Source: Vespa crabro
Taxonomy: Eukaryota > Arthropoda > Insecta > Hymenoptera > Vespidae
Assembly: GCF_910589235.1 (NCBI RefSeq)
Contig: NC_060961.1
Coordinates: 4,897,501-4,961,500 of the forward strand
Direction of reading: 5' to 3'
Length of the DNA stretch: 64,000 nt
Part shown: piece by piece, positions 12,361-24,851 of the stretch
How the letters are laid out: every line of letters begins with the position of its first letter
Position numbering within the stretch: position 1 is the stretch's first letter
Notes under the pieces: model-generated
Databases searched by the model: none
Told to the model about the DNA's origin: nothing
Seen by the model: the letters and a program-made list of their open reading frames with translations, nothing else
Made by a program: the position numbers and the translations under genes

Positions 12361-12486
12361 TAGTAAAAGATTTGATACTAGCTATTGAAAAATAATAGTA
12401 AAGAAAAACATTTTAAGCCAAAGAAAGAGGAACAAGATGAGTCGAGCGTTTACCATAGAGAGCATTCGGCATGTATCTGAAAAGTC

Positions 12487-12488
12487 TT

Positions 12489-12524
<36 letters not shown>

Positions 12525-12525
12525 T
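12487..12525. repeat. (CT)n array
   Basis: About 16 CT units preceded by CTTTCTTT; opposed to the GA array at 12319. Confidence 0.93.
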
Positions 12526-12984
12526 GTTTCTTACTAAAACGAATCTCATATTTCCTTCCTTTATCCCCCAGAAATATCTCGTCTTCTTTCTCTATTGCTG
12601 CTAGAATATTCCGCGATTCTCCTTCATTCCTTCTATCCGTATGACTCAGAAGAGATTTAAGAAGCATTATAATACCGTTCTCAATGGAAATGTATCTCAT
12701 GGTAGGTATCTTCTTGGTATCAACTAAATCGATTTCTTGCTGGACCTTCCTTTTCCGCTCGGTGTAATCCACTTTGAAAGTCATTATTCGATTCAGGACG
12801 TTGAAGAGCACGTATATACTCGTAATCGACTATTTCTTCTCTTTTCTTTTCTTTTTTCTTTTTTTTTCTTATCTTTTATTTGATAAAAAATCATCTAATT
12901 TATAAATGTGATGATAATTAGAGATAAGGGAAATGAATGATAATCTTTTATAATTTCTCAAAGAGATTGAGATTATAATAAACT

Positions 12985-12988
12985 ATAC

Positions 12989-13041
<53 letters not shown>
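12985..13041. repeat. (TA)n array, one interruption
   Basis: Two AT runs separated by a single C (ATATACATAT). Confidence 0.95.
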
Positions 13042-13045
<4 letters not shown>

Positions 13046-13116
13046 GTATGTGATTGTATATCGTATATAGATATATACGAGAGATATCTTGGGAAGAGTC
13101 AATGTCTATCTCAACT

Positions 13117-13148
13117 TCTCTCACTCTCTCTCTCTCTCTCTCTCTCTG
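13117..13148. repeat. (CT)n array
   Basis: About 14 CT units ending at GAGGAG. Confidence 0.95.
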
Positions 13149-13443
13149 AGGAGTCCAAATAGAGGAGAAATGTCAGTAACAAGAGTGACTGAATCAGCCT
13201 GGATGCCGTTTTCGCTGGCATAAACGGCAAGGTAACTATCGCGTCGTTTGGTCTGTCAGTGACGTTCTCAACGACGACGACGGCGGTATGGGTTGAACGT
13301 TATAATTACCGTAAAGGAGGAAGCTTGCGTTTTCATTGAAATTACCAGGCAGATGTTGAGATGTCATCGTGGTTTGAGTTCGTGGAAGGAGACCAATGCA
13401 GCTATAGAGTGAAACGTTTGTATGTGTGTGAGAGAAAGGGACA

Positions 13444-13446
13444 GAT

Positions 13447-13490
<44 letters not shown>
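13444..13490. repeat. (GA)n array
   Basis: ATAGAGATAG leads into about 18 uninterrupted GA units. Confidence 0.95.
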
Positions 13491-13492
<2 letters not shown>

Positions 13493-14584
13493 CTTAGCGA
13501 AGAAAGAGAGACGATGTAGACGTGGGCGAGAATACCAGGAGACAAAGGGAGTAGTACTCTATTACCGGAGGTAATGATTGTCACTACCAGTATTCGATCT
13601 CGAATACTAGCATATTATGAAAATCAAGGAGAAACGTCGAACGTGGATTAACGTTCTTTTCCTGATCCTCATTTAAAGCAAAATAATTCCCTTCAATTCA
13701 AATTAACGTAAGATGCTAGATAACCATAGGTACTTTCCAAATATCATCTATGAAGATCATTTATTTTATTTTATATTATCGTATTTTTGGGATTTCACAA
13801 ATTTCTTCTTTGCTTGTTCTCATATAAATTATTGTTTCGTTTTAATGACAATTATATCAAGCATAGATATTTAGAAATCAAGGAATAATCATTTGTTGAT
13901 AAATGTATAACCGAATTAGGAGAAAAATAATCTCGAGTATCTCGTTCGTAATCTCATCGTTCGTAATGTTATAATTCGTAATATATGGAAACACGGTTAA
14001 GAAGAATGTAATGTTAATTAACGTTCTGCTTGATTTATCAGACATTCATTTAAGTAGGATCAGAGGATGTATTTATTAATAATCCAATTTTTTTAATTTC
14101 CTCATTAAATTATATTTCGAGGATTTAGAACAAAAGAAATTATTTAAGCACGATTGATTATTTTTTGTTCGCCTATACTAATTACTTTTGCTCCGTTGAA
14201 AATCTGATAAGATTCGCGACAACAATTAGTACCTTTTCCCGGCGGTATAAGCCCTTATCGCTTGGAACTGTGATTATCTCGTCGACGATACGGCGATGGC
14301 AATTTCTTTCGACGTGGAGATGCTTAACAAGACTGTTCAATGGAAGTCGCCGGAGGCGCGAGGGAAAAGGCAAAGCGTTTCTCTTCTACGAAATGGTTAG
14401 GTATCGTTTTACGAAAATCGAGTGTACCACAAGCGAGAAATTGCCGAGACAGTTTCGTATTTCGATCGTGTTACCGCCGATTGTGCTGATTGTCTCATTA
14501 GACACGAAGACGGTAATTGCAACATTGTAACCACCGTAATACCACAACGCTTTAGAATTTCTCGAGAGGTACTGCGAGAGAAAC

Positions 14585-14585
<1 letters not shown>

Positions 14586-14635
<50 letters not shown>

Positions 14636-14647
14636 GAGAGAGAGAAA
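14586..14647. repeat. (GA)n array
   Basis: More than 20 pure GA units, one GTGAG break, then further GA. Confidence 0.95.
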
Positions 14648-15689
14648 ATACGGTGTGTCGAGAATGGAAGACTATAGTTTGGCGACCGCCTGACTCTGGT
14701 TTCTCCACTTCGACAAATTTCCTTTACTCCTTATATCCTTATAACCTTCTCTACCATTAGGCGAGTTACGATTGATTGTTAAGTTCTTAGAAGATACCAA
14801 ACACTTTGTCTTTTAGACTACTCTATATCCACTTTGACTTTATGATTCACTTTTAATTGAAATAATTTCAATTACGGATACGATGAAATTAGTTGTTTAA
14901 TCATTAATTGAATTAATAATTAATACTTCAAATTCTTATCTAAAAATTAATATTTTAATTGTAAAGTTATAAAATATGTTTTATTTATGTCTTTATTATA
15001 TACGTCGATCAAACGTTTCATTCTTTGAGATTGATATCTATCGTTAAATAATTTAATGCAATTGTCTTTTATTTGAAGGATTTTGATTGGATTAATACGT
15101 GAGTAATCTCGAGGATTATTAATTATGACGGACGTTATCGTAGAACAGAAGCGATCTTCCACAACGTTTCGGTATGTACACATATCGATTGTCTCCTCCA
15201 GATGTCCTATCGCACATTAATAGAGACGAATCAATCTAGATACTATCCTGATTATGGAAAGAGAAGGAAATGTAAATATTGTATCTAGTATTAGATATAG
15301 TGAAAATGATATATTCAATTATAAAAAGTAAAATACATAATAGTAAAGCAAATGGTTCATAATTATTTATTATTAATTTATTATTTAATATAAAAATCGG
15401 GTAACGTCGAGTAATCAAAAATTTTTAATCTAGAAAATGTTGAATTTAATTGAGTATATATCTTATGGCATATAATTTTTATTTTATATAATATAATAAT
15501 AATTCATTGAAAAAATATTATTCTCACAATTATTTTTATATCTAATTTCGATTTAATAGAGTAAAGGCAATTGCAAAGGGACATAACTTTTACTATTTTG
15601 TTTTTAATTTTTACTTTTCACATTTCTCTTCTCTCCATACTGACTCGTTTCTTTTCCTCTCTAAGGGATCGAGAATAAGAGGCGAGGTA

Positions 15690-15850
15690 GTTTTGAAGCG
15701 TTCCACAGGGAAAATCCAGTTATCATGAGTGGACCGGACTCGACGCGTCTCGCCATTCATCCGGCTTTCGGCTCGCACTCCCTACTGCATGATAATTACT
15801 TTAGGAATCGCCGTTTACGTTCATGCACTTGCTCTCCAATGGAAAACAAA
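15690..15850. other. Complex, GC-richer island; possible conserved non-coding element or tiny ORF
   Basis: This 160-bp stretch is free of simple repeats and clearly less AT-rich than the surrounding kilobases. It includes an ATG at 15725 opening 48 codons (MSGPDSTRLAIHPAFG..., stop TAA after ...ITLLCR). No splice donor of quality lies at its end. A regulatory element with a homeodomain-like AATTA core (within CATGATAATTACTTTAGG) is as likely as a coding use. The island is seen; the function is inference. Confidence 0.25.
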
Positions 15851-16973
15851 ATAACGTTGCTATGTCGATAATCCCAAGACAGTTGAATTTTGAAACTACT
15901 TTAATAATTCATCGTTACTATATTACGAAGTTAGAATAAATAAATTTTATAATGTTAACTACTTTCTATATATTAATTCGTTATAAAATATTTGTATTGA
16001 AATGACATGTTATATACGTCGATTATTAATTATTGCAAATATATTTGTAAAAGAATATGGTCGTAAGACGTTGATACGATTTTGCCGACATTGTTCAAAG
16101 ATTATTTTACTAAAATTTATTAACAACTAAAAGACGGTATAAGTTGATAATTAAGTTAGGTAGTTACTAGTAGTGCTCTATCATGTCATAACCAAATAAG
16201 TGAGCTTCTTGAAAACTTTTTTTAACGCTGATAAATTGAAAGTTCAATTATTTAATGGTTAACGTTTAACTTCCGAAGGATTTTTAATTATTTTGCAATA
16301 TATCGAAAGTAATTCGACATCATCGTCGTCGAAATTCATTTCACATTAATCACTGATTTAAAATAATAATCAATCAAGTAAATTTATTAAGTTAATTTTT
16401 AATCAAAATTGTAAATTTCAAATATGTAAATTTTAGATTGTAAAAATTCAAATATGTAAATTTATAAAATTGAGTTTAACCGATCTATTAATCGTATTTT
16501 TCTTTATGGTTAAAATATATTGGATCATTTCAATTAATAATTGAATAATCACACATAGTAGTTGGAGACTTCGATAAGATGGAAAAAAAACGATCTCCAC
16601 TATTTGACACCATAGTACTTCTTAAGTTTTTATTTTTTCTTTTTTTTTTTATGGATTTAATCAATTTCCTATCGTTATTTACATTTATATACTAATTGTA
16701 AAAATATATAATATAGATACCTTTATTTTACCTATGCATACTTTATATCGTATAGAAGAACTTCTCATGAGTTACACAGTTTCTGATTTTAAGCACGGAT
16801 TAATGGCTAGGGAGCTTAAACATTGAAGTGAACGGATTGATTGATGTAGGGAATCAGATGGGAATACATAGGGGAGAAATTGCCCACCTATAAAATAATA
16901 TATTTAATTGTATGATTAAAATTGTTTTAATTAAGAATTTACTCATTAATCATATGGTTTACATGATATATCC

Positions 16974-16975
16974 AA

Positions 16976-17000
<25 letters not shown>
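16974..17000. repeat. Poly-A tract
   Basis: About 25 A residues followed by GAAG. No retro-element body recognised upstream. Confidence 0.9.
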
Positions 17001-17007
<7 letters not shown>

Positions 17008-17262
17008 CAAATAAAACGATCTTCTCTTTTACGCGTATCTCACGATTCACGAGATTCCAATTCGGTCGAAAAGGAAAAAGGAAAAAAGGAAAAAAAAAAA
17101 GAAGAACATAGGGAACGAAGAGAACGCTAACGAACTCACATGGACGACGCGCAGATGCCACAGCTTCGACGGAAACGCGCAGCTAATGCGTATTTTCTCG
17201 TAATTGCCTGGATGGGTTGCATACCGCGAAGCACGTTTTACTCTCCCTCTTCCTCTTAATAG

Positions 17263-17287
17263 CATATACATATATATCTACTATATG

Positions 17288-17329
<42 letters not shown>

Positions 17330-17335
17330 TATGTA
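17263..17335. repeat. (TA)n array, interrupted
   Basis: TA runs with C and G breaks, including palindromic TATATATACATATATATA-type segments. Confidence 0.9.
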
Positions 17336-17683
17336 TAGGTATAGTAGTATATCTATGGAGGCCGGACCGTTTTGGAATAACGGCACGACCGTTTCAGACC
17401 GAATTGGTCGGCTTTATTAACGCGTATTCTCGCGTGGTACGAAGCCGACATTCGAAGGTCAATTCCCATTGCACAGATCGCGTAAATTGTGTTTAAGTGA
17501 AGATTAGTTACGATAACGCGACTCTTTATTGTCTACGGATACGAAACTAGGGAGTAGCTCTCTCTCTCTGGAATTTTCTAAAATTCCATCGCGACTCTTT
17601 GTTCGCGTTTAGTTTTCAAAGGAAAGAGAAAGGAAAAAAAAGAGAAATTCCTCTTTCGATATTTTTTAAATGTATGATCTTGT

Positions 17684-17735
17684 ATTTTTTTTTTTTTCTT
17701 ATTTTTTTCTTTTTTCTTTTTTATTTTTCCTTTCT
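17684..17735. repeat. T-rich tract
   Basis: T runs with single C or A breaks. Confidence 0.85.
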
Positions 17736-18960
17736 TTTGGACATTTTTAAAATAAACGTGCATAAGCAATCTAAAATTCATAAAACTTATATCGTATGGA
17801 CAGAGATAAAATTATTGCAAATAATTTTACAGAAATATAAAACAGTGAGATTTAAAGATAATCATAGTATTACATGATTTTTAGGATTAAAGAATCCTGT
17901 TATATATTTTTTTTCGTACACTTATGTGCACTATAAAAAAAATAGAATATCTTTTTATGAACAAAATTATACGTAATATTTGATAAATAATCTATTGAAA
18001 TATTACAAAGCTTATCCCTTAAGATTATCTTTTTATTAATAATTATCATTGAAAATAGAAAGTTTCATTGCATTATTCTCGTTATTAGAGATGGAATCAA
18101 GTTCAATATGTACTTATGAATCCGAATTAATTTCAATATGCAAGTTTCGTTTCACGGATTTCCAATGGAACAGTAACACAGTAATGTTCCAATTATGTAT
18201 TCAATTTATATAAGCTATTTTCGGAAACTACAATGAATATCTTTATGTTTCGAAAATGCACTTATGGGTATATCGATGTTAAAAAGAATTGAATCTTTTA
18301 CAAAACTTATACAAATTTTGGAAATTAGAATTCTGTAAGATTTTAAGTAATAATTGTACAAAAAATATACTCATATAAAAGTCTTACATATTCTAATAAT
18401 TTTTATTATCTATCGTTGAAAACAGACAAAGAGCACTATTATTGATTTTAATAATACCAAAGAAACAATGATTCGGAATAGTATAAAATTTCTGATCAAA
18501 TAATTATAATTATAATTTGTATTTATTCGCTCAATATCCGAGTTTATTTGAAACTATTGTTTTCACTTTAGGAAATAACCCATAAAAGGTTCGTATCTAT
18601 CTCGTTTAGGTACGAGCGTATTCGGAAATACTATTTTTATTTTCCTAGATACATATAGAAGGTTTGGAATCCAATCAGTCAAAGTACTAACTTACATGCT
18701 AGATACTACATCCTACCATTACTTTTTATAAAGAAAAAAATGGTCCTTGACAATAATCTTTTTGCCGACGTTAAACGTTTTCTTGCGGCAAAGAAAAAGA
18801 TAAGAATCGTGTATCGAGCAAATCGTTAACATTGGCCAATGTTTCCTACGTTCTTATGGAAGAACGTAAAGAATTAACGTCGCTATAGATTTGAAATGGG
18901 GTGCCACACTGGTTTTATCGAGCCACGGAGCTCGCACGAACGAGCGCGCTTGCGTTCATT

Positions 18961-18962
<2 letters not shown>

Positions 18963-18993
<31 letters not shown>
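18963..18993. repeat. (CT)n array
   Basis: About 15 pure CT units passing into a T run. Confidence 0.95.
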
Positions 18994-18998
<5 letters not shown>

Positions 18999-19264
18999 CC
19001 TTTTATTTGCTTTTCTTGTCCTCTCATTCAACTTTCCCATCCAATCTTCTTTTTCGTTTTTCTTTTCAAACGTGACAAAAAAGAAGGATATTCAATTTTC
19101 GACGCATACGAAGACGATCCTACTCAATTTTTTTTCTTCTTCTCTCTTAACAATCGACTATTGTAAAAAAAAAAAAAGGGATGACAACGAGGAAGCTTTA
19201 TTGTCGATGAATGAGATACAAGAATAATACGAATTTCCGTACGGTCTAGAAAATAATAAAAGTA

Positions 19265-19266
19265 AA

Positions 19267-19310
<44 letters not shown>

Positions 19311-19330
19311 TAAAAAAAAAAAGAAGAAAG
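19265..19330. repeat. (AAT)n array with A-rich tail
   Basis: About 14 AAT triplets, then AAAAATAAAAA. Read as Tyr or Leu runs on the minus strand. Confidence 0.95.
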
Positions 19331-19759
19331 AACGACATAGATATTTTTCATCCTGAAAAATGGCCGTTGAAAAAATACAGATGGGAAAGGATAGCTTGCC
19401 GTTGCTCGGTATGACACCTATATGACATTGGTAGGTTCGAGGTGAACTAGTTTTATAGCGATCATAAAGGAAACCGCAGTAAAAAGCTCTCAAATTTTTC
19501 CCTTTGGTCAGCTTGACTTTCCGGCGAACGAGCTGTGAAAAACGTGCTGTATTAAGTCACCCTTTTTCTCCGTAGTAACCTTCAGAATATAAAATTCAAT
19601 CGAGCGAATACCACAAGGAGACTTTCGTTACATGTAGTAGATGTATGTACGTATTTTCAGCCCTTTCAAAAGGAGAAGATGATAGGACTTATGAAAATAT
19701 TCTTATCTCGTGAATCTATTCTGGAATGTGTGACGTTTGGAGAGAAGGAAAGTATTCCG

Positions 19760-19764
19760 TTTTT

Positions 19765-19796
<32 letters not shown>

Positions 19797-19805
19797 TTTT
19801 TTTTT
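19760..19805. repeat. Poly-T tract
   Basis: T9, two TTTTC units, then T24-25. Confidence 0.9.
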
Positions 19806-20362
19806 AGATCTGCACGAAAAAAGTGTCACGAGAAAGGAAAGAATCCATTAATTATCTTTTATCTCCTCTTTCATTTTCCTCTAACAAACCGCTATCAAAT
19901 AATTCCGTCAAATCTATATCTGTATTTTGAACTTAAAAAAAAAGAAAAAAGAAAAAAAAGAGAAAAAAAAGAGGCTAAGAATCAAATTATTTTCCACTTT
20001 CTTTTTCTTTCACGTTGGACAACGTAAAGTTTCAAAATAATTTGTAAAATAATCACGATAAAAATGGTCATGAGAGGTAGGCTGCTCAGCTATCGGTAGC
20101 AGGCTAGGCACAGCTTTCTTGGCTCTTCCACTTTCTTTAGTTCTCTAAGGTGCATTTTACACGCGCTTCGTGAATAATGCAAACGCCAGTATCCAGAAAC
20201 AACCACCACGGTAATTACCATCGTTCCATTGAAAAGAAGTTGGCTTGATCATAATTTCGCCATTAGCCTCCGGGAGACTTGGTAGTGGTGCGAAAAGAAA
20301 GTACTACGTGAGAGAAAGAGAGAAAAAGAGATAAAAAGTAAGAAAGTAAAAAAAGGTAGAAG

Positions 20363-20363
<1 letters not shown>

Positions 20364-20411
<48 letters not shown>

Positions 20412-20416
20412 AAGAA
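20364..20416. repeat. (GA)n array
   Basis: About 17 GA units, AAAG breaks, more GA. Faces the CT array at 20592. Confidence 0.95.
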
Positions 20417-20587
20417 ACAACGCAAGTAATTCGCACAGGTATTGCCTGCAGATATTGCATTTTTATAAGGCACACACACGTCTAAAACTTCCCTTTCCTT
20501 TTCTTTCTTTTCGGTGCCTGCTTCACTTTGTTTCTAAAGCTTCTACGTTAACAGTCTATCTCCCTCCTTCACCCTCCTACTCACTCT

Positions 20588-20591
<4 letters not shown>

Positions 20592-20631
<40 letters not shown>

Positions 20632-20634
20632 CTC
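20592..20634. repeat. (CT)n array
   Basis: About 17 CT units followed by TTTCTTTC. Confidence 0.95.
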
Positions 20635-21261
20635 CCTTACTTTTCTTTCTTTTATCCTCGGCTTTTTTCTTTTTCTGGAGCACCAACGACCGAAGTTGAA
20701 GTTATAGGAAGGAGGAAGTGACCGCTAACGATGACTGCAACGAAAGCTTTATCGCGTGATATAGAAAAAGATAATAGAAGGAGGAAGAGAAAGGTATGAA
20801 ATTCTCTTGGTTTCTCATAGTAAGAAAGGACAAAAAAAAATTATCCTTCGTTTTATTTCATCATACCACTCATATCCACCGAAAATGTTTCCGGAACGTT
20901 TCCGATCTTAGGATAGAAAGTTATTGCCAATGAGAATATACCATTATAATTACTTCATTTGAGAAATGAATGAGTAATAATATTAACGTAGTGGCAATCG
21001 TCGAAATATAATTAATTTTGTTTTTTTTAATCTCGATGTCAAGTGAACAAAACTTACTTGATCTTTATCGGTCGTTTTAGCTCGTTCGGACCACCGAGCC
21101 GACCATATGCGTGCGTAAACAAACGCGATACTCTGTAAAGCCAAAAGTTTCTTGCAGAGGGAAGTTCGAGAGCAACGGGAACAATGCCAAGTAACTTCGG
21201 CTTACAATCGAATTTCGTGGGATGCAGCTAAACGCAAGCTAACAGGCGAAGATATTCTCGA

Positions 21262-21294
<33 letters not shown>
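21262..21294. repeat. (GAC)n array, 11 units
   Basis: Pure GAC/ACG triplets with a CpG in every unit, inside a GC-richer stretch that also carries CCCCGCCCC at about 21308. Confidence 0.95.
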
Positions 21295-21296
<2 letters not shown>

Positions 21297-21729
21297 TTCT
21301 GTTCTAACCCCGCCCCTTCCTCCATCCCATCACCTCTAACTCCTTATACCATTTCCGTCTTTCTCTCAAGTGTGCTTACGAAGTTTGAGAGTTCGAAGGA
21401 CGCGAAACTATAACCGATCGTAGCCACGTATCTCTGCCAGTCGGACGATCGCGAACGAAGCAACGTCGGCAGACTCGAAGACTCGAAGACAAATTGGGGA
21501 TATGGCCGAGATTGAAGCCGGTAATTGGCCAAGCTTGAGTCTTATCTACTGTCTCGTTTCGCCCAAGAAGCAAGAAGACTCTGAAAAGAGAAGAAAGAAG
21601 ACGTACCTAGGAAAGTTTTAGAGATTATTGTAAGAAGAAGTTAATAAGAGCCAAGAAGCTACTAACGATACTCTCTTCGCTTCGAATCTGTGAAATTTTC
21701 AACATAGAAAATTAAAGAGGTTGAGTGAA

Positions 21730-21733
21730 AGAG

Positions 21734-21779
<46 letters not shown>

Positions 21780-21786
21780 AGAGAGA
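21730..21786. repeat. (GA)n array
   Basis: AAAG units then about 18 GA units and a CAGGGAGAGAG end. Confidence 0.95.
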
Positions 21787-22307
21787 TAAAATTATATTGC
21801 TCGAGATGATACATCTCTGATCTACAAACAACTTGAAAGCAGTAAATCATTAACAGATAATTAATATACTTATGTTAACTCGAATAGAGATAATATCTAT
21901 GTTAAATTTCAAGTTTATATTCTTCACAAATATAATAGATTGAATATAAAATTATGTTATGAGAAAACTGATCCTTATGGATAATAATCAACAGATAGAT
22001 ACTCGAAGGATTATAATGAAAAAGAAAAAATAAAAGAAGAAAGTAGAATATGATCTTCTAAATATAGTGAAAAATCGGCTGAGTGAAAAGGAACACTACA
22101 AAGCTTACTAATCGACAAGAAGGAAAGAAGATGAGAATAACCGAAAGAAGAAAACTTTGGGATTTTTTTCGTGATGTTTCGCAAAAACAAAGAAACGAAC
22201 GTAGCTTTTTCTTTGGAGCCATAGAATGTACTTTTCTTCTTAGAAACAAAATGTTTTATGTTCTTGTCTTAGAAAGGATGGTTAAGTGAAAAATTGAACA
22301 AGTCAGA

Positions 22308-22316
22308 GAAAAAGAG

Positions 22317-22370
<54 letters not shown>

Positions 22371-22382
22371 AGAATGAGAGAA
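22308..22382. repeat. Compound (GAAA)n(GA)n array
   Basis: GAAA units, about 16 GA units, then GAGAAT repeats. Confidence 0.95.
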
Positions 22383-22700
22383 AAGTTGGTAGATCGAACG
22401 AATTTACGCTAATTATCGATATAGTTTTCTCGGACGAACTTGTAAACGATCGAACTGCATCGATAAGTCGAAATTATCGATGAACATTATCGTGACCCAT
22501 ATCTAGATAAGAAAAAGCGACGATATAGTTAGAGTTTTGTATGTCTTCATTTATTTCAAGAAAAAAGAAAGAAAAAGAAGTGCAAGTTCCAATCTTCGTC
22601 TTCTTCGGCACTCATTTCCGATATCGTCGATAATTTTACGTTGTCGAAAGTACCGAAGTAAAAAAAGCTCGAGGAAAGAGAAGGAAAGACAGAAAAAGAA

Positions 22701-22705
22701 AAAGA

Positions 22706-22736
<31 letters not shown>

Positions 22737-22737
22737 G
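22701..22737. repeat. (GA)n array
   Basis: About 16 GA units with one GGG break. Confidence 0.95.
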
Positions 22738-23010
22738 ATAAGAGAAAAGCGAATTAGAACCGATGGATTAACACCGACACTCGGCTTGTACTCTAATGTC
22801 TTTCGCTTCTCTAACTTCGTTTCTCTTTCCTCTAATCGAAACTTCTCTTTTTCTTTCTCTTTCTCTGTGTCTCACTTTGTTTGTGAAATTAAATTGATTG
22901 ACGTTTTCCATCGTGAAAGGTTTAATAAATCGATGGGAATTAAAATTTGATACGTTCACGTATTTCCTTTCAACAAATTTCCTTTTATCGCTATTTCCTC
23001 TCTTTTTTTC

Positions 23011-23043
23011 TCCCTTTTTCTTCCTTTTTCTCCCTTTTTCTTC

Positions 23044-23050
<7 letters not shown>
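23011..23050. repeat. 10-bp pyrimidine tandem repeat, four alternating copies
   Basis: TCCCTTTTTC and TTCCTTTTTC alternate twice, running directly into a (CT)n array. Confidence 0.9.

Positions 23051-23091
<41 letters not shown>
23051..23091. repeat. (CT)n array
   Basis: Uninterrupted TC dinucleotides of about 40 bp, ending at ATCTCATTTC. Confidence 0.95.
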
Positions 23092-23093
<2 letters not shown>

Positions 23094-23392
23094 TCATTTC
23101 ATTTCAACCGCTCCGTTACCCTTCAACGAGAAACGGGCGGTAATAATCGAAATTAATCGTAAGATTGATCATTTCTGGAAGGTCTCGTAAAAATAGATTT
23201 TTCCTTCTTTTTCATGAGACTTTAACGGTTAAATTCGTAACTTCGTAACTTCCTCTATATCTATATTGCAAAACGAAGAAAGTTTCGGATGTTGTGATAA
23301 ATCAAAGCGACCGTGAACGTGATAACGATCTTTTCTGCTTTTCGAGCAACGTGATTTCTTCGCTCGTTGAAAATCCGTTTGATCAGAGAAAG

Positions 23393-23442
23393 AAAGAGAA
23401 AAAAAAGAGTGAGAGAGAAAGAGAGAGAAAGAAAGAGAAAGG
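23393..23442. repeat. Interrupted (GA)n purine array
   Basis: GA units mixed with A runs; almost pure purine for 50 bp. Confidence 0.85.
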
Positions 23443-24268
23443 AACTATTTTGTGAAAGAAACGACGTTCCTCAATTCACACTTTTAAGTAATTAACGAAA
23501 AAAGAACTTTTCCTAATTGTGCTATTTACTTGCTACGTTTTATTAAAGATTACAAAAGGATAATACTAGATAAAAATGAAGTACGTATACAGTAAGAAAA
23601 GTAACTACACGGCGTGACTGGCATAAGGGAAGAATAAAAATGTGAATGGAAAAGATGGCTCTGTGAGAGTGCCGCGCCCGGAATAACTTCGGCTTTATCT
23701 TTCGAAGTACGCTTGAAATATCGCTCGGCATATCTTTTCCTTTGGGTTCGCGTGCCCAGGCTACGAATAAAAGACGTATTTGTATTTTACTCGGTGGAAT
23801 AATATCGCTATCTGGGACGTAAGTCTTTCGCTGCATGAAGGATACTCGAAGGGAAGTAACTGTTCTCATTAACTTAACTGCCGATGTTCTTTGGAGAATA
23901 ACGTTTCGAACATTTGCATTCTACCAAAAGTGACGAATCACAGCGTATTCTCTATTCAGTAGCACTTTTTTAATCGATAAATCCTTTTCTTTTTCAAATG
24001 ATTATTCTTGGTTTTTGCTTACGTGAAGAAAGAAAAGTAATCGTATAGAATGAACGGATATTATTATGCGATTATGTAAAAAGCAGGAATAAATACGAGT
24101 ATTATTTGGAACGAACACTGTAACTTAAGAAAAAAGGAATACAATAAATATGTAGAACTGTATCGCAATCCTGTACCGCGTCGATTTAAAGAAGCCTAAT
24201 CCTAACGCGAGATAATCTTGATGGTCTGACAATCTATTTTTTTAAAGAAATTATCGAATTTCTTAAGA

Positions 24269-24296
24269 AAAAAAAAAAAAGAAAAGAAAGAAAGAA
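24269..24296. repeat. A-rich tract
   Basis: A runs then GAAAG units. Confidence 0.85.
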
Positions 24297-24806
24297 TTGT
24301 ACGAAGAAACGAATAGTTCAGGAATTGTATAACGAGAAAAACTGAGTATCCAAAGTTTTTTATTGTGTGAAACTGATTGTGAGTGTTTAACAAGACGTAT
24401 TTTATATTTTTTTCTTTATCTCATTTTTCTATATCTTAAAACCTATATTTGTTATTATATTTATTTACATTATTTGCGCACGGCAATGTATTTATTATTT
24501 ATCATACTAGTGATTGTAGAAATATATATATTTCTTTGTTTCATTATATATCTTTTTATAAAACAATTTTTTATAAAATGACAGTCAATGATCGAAAACT
24601 TGATAATCTATTTCTATTTTCTTTTTTCGGAGCATTTTCCTGTTTTTTTTTTTTTTCTTTTTTATTTACAAGAAAGGAAAAAACGAAAATAATGATAGTG
24701 AATAACGGAAGGAATATTATACAATTGTGTGCTCTCAGGAGAGTGAAATAAAATTAATGGAGAGGATAATATTCTATTCCTCGTTGTTTTAACTTTCTGT
24801 TTGCAG

Positions 24807-24851
24807 ATCGTTATGACAGATTAAGCGGTTGAACGAGCGTCACGTCGAACG
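24807..24851 (+). other. Candidate 45-bp non-coding or UTR micro-exon
   Basis: The upstream sequence TTTTAACTTTCTGTTTGCAG combines a branch-point-like TTTAAC, a pyrimidine tract and a CAG acceptor. Downstream, ACG|GTAAGT is a full-consensus donor (24852-24857). All three frames of the 45 bases contain a stop (TAA, TGA, TGA), so it cannot be an internal coding exon. If spliced, it would be a leader exon, a non-coding RNA exon or a poison exon. The pairing of two good sites at exon-like distance is the only evidence. Confidence 0.22.

Larger units (their letters stand above)
12526..16973. other. Non-coding region
   Basis: 13170-13420 and 14200-14570 are moderately GC-rich with no clear exon. 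14780-15660 and 15900-16970 are strongly AT-rich; a 17-bp direct repeat TTCAAATATGTAAATTT occurs twice near 16415-16465. The 15.7-kb island is listed separately. Confidence 0.7.
17001..21261. other. Non-coding region
   Basis: 17740-18900 is AT-rich spacer in which I see nothing. 20040-20270 is repeat-free and of mixed composition, with an octamer-like TAATGCAAAC near 20180; it could be regulatory. 21050-21250 is GC-richer and leads into the (GAC)n array. Confidence 0.65.

Noticed and set aside
12413..12811. 132-codon minus-strand frame beginning MLFNVLNRIMTFKVDYTERK
   Set aside because: About 80 codons look ordinary, but it lacks splice or promoter support and ends in Arg-Glu repeats from a CT array. 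No homology recognised.
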